Source: Promicromonospora sukumoe 327MFSha3.1
GTDB lineage: Bacteria; Actinomycetota; Actinomycetes; Actinomycetales; Cellulomonadaceae
Direction of reading: 5' to 3'
DNA length: 64,000 nucleotides
Assembly: GCF_000385135.1 (NCBI RefSeq)
Contig: NZ_ARQM01000011.1
Coordinates: 1,054,001-1,118,000 of the forward strand
The translations under genes were made by a program, and so were the position numbers. Of this stretch, positions 63,722 to 64,000 are shown piece after piece. Numbering within the stretch: the stretch's first letter is position 1; every line of letters begins with the position of its first letter. The notes below the pieces were generated by a model. The model saw nothing but the letters and a program-made list of their open reading frames with translations. It was not told the origin of the DNA and did no database searches.

Positions 63722-64000
63722 TCAGGAGAGGCCGTCGAAGAAGGTGCGGATGTCCCCGGCCAGAAGCTCCGGCTCCTCCATCGCCGGGAAGTGCCCGCCC
63801 TCCTTGAACTCGCTCCAGTGGCCCATGGCGTTCCACGGGTCCAGCGCGCGGCGCATGAGCGGGTGGGTGTCGAACACGGCCCAGCCCGCGGGCACGCCCG
63901 AGGGCGCGATCCAGTCCAGCCCCGAGTGCTCGGCCTCGTAGTAGAACTGCGCGCTGGAGGCGCCGCTGCGGGTGAACCAGTAGAGGCTGACGTTGGTCAG
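63722..64000 (-). CDS. Epoxide-hydrolase-like alpha/beta hydrolase, C-terminal part (cut by window edge)
   Basis: The minus-strand frame runs from the window edge to a TGA at 63724-63722 and gives 92 residues. LTNVSLYWFTRSGASSAQFYYE is the characteristic cap region of epoxide-hydrolase-type proteins, and GGHFPAMEEPELLAGDIRTFF contains the catalytic His and the usual C-terminal helix. The nucleophile part lies beyond the window. Confidence 0.85.
   Translation of the reverse strand: MTNVSLYWFTRSGASSAQFYYEAEHSGLDWIAPSGVPAGWAVFDTHPLMRRALDPWNAMGHWSEFKEGGHFPAMEEPELLAGDIRTFFDGLS

Overview
The window is 64 kb of very GC-rich DNA with tightly packed genes, many 1-4 bp start/stop overlaps, GTG and TTG starts, loopless GC-rich terminator hairpins, leaderless promoters (TANNNT, six bases, start codon), an IdeR/DtxR-type iron box and a single-chain multifunctional 2-oxoglutarate dehydrogenase. 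Together these point to an actinobacterium, plausibly of the Cellulomonas/Promicromonospora part of Micrococcales (inference; no 16S or marker comparison could be made). Apart from one tRNA-Arg there are no RNA operons, and no phage, insertion sequence or CRISPR array was seen.

Layout. 1-9 kb: a DUF4097 protein, a repeat cluster, a degenerate SGNH hydrolase, an aldose-epimerase-like enzyme, an aldo/keto reductase, a VOC protein and the large kgd/odhA gene. 9-18 kb: a two-component system, paired CNNM/CorC-type membrane proteins, a VanY-like peptidase, a CYTH protein, a membrane protein, a TauE/SafE exporter and a TerC gene behind a probable yybP-ykoY (Mn2+) riboswitch. 18-27 kb: a TetR/MFS/SDR cassette with operators, tRNA-Arg(CCG), a SigE-family sigma factor coupled to a membrane protein with repeated ectodomains, then argS-lysA. 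27-29.6 kb: a coiled-coil membrane protein and a second, larger VanY-like peptidase.

29.9-50.3 kb is the most coherent block. It holds malate synthase and isocitrate lyase (aceA-aceB), a RamB-like regulator, a secreted polyhydroxybutyrate depolymerase, and divergently from it an eight-gene operon (LIV-type ABC importer, acyl-CoA synthetase, TetR regulator, alpha/beta hydrolase). A LysR regulator follows, divergent from a second operon: metabolite:H+ symporter, 3-hydroxybutyrate dehydrogenase, 3-oxoacid CoA-transferase A and B, thiolase. Read together, the block could hydrolyse extracellular PHB, import and oxidise 3-hydroxybutyrate to acetoacetate, activate and cleave it to acetyl-CoA, and route acetyl-CoA through the glyoxylate shunt. 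That pathway is inferred from families and proximity.

50.3-64 kb: NhaA antiporter, DUF1697 protein, PIN-PhoH protein with a long structured leader, a GPP34 protein downstream of an iron box, fumarase C, beta-carbonic anhydrase, a PfkB kinase, xseB without xseA beside it, an ABC-F ATPase, a HAD hydrolase, an ECF41-type sigma factor convergent with its NmrA-like partner (which has a candidate ECF41 promoter), a methyltransferase and a truncated epoxide-hydrolase-like gene at the right edge.
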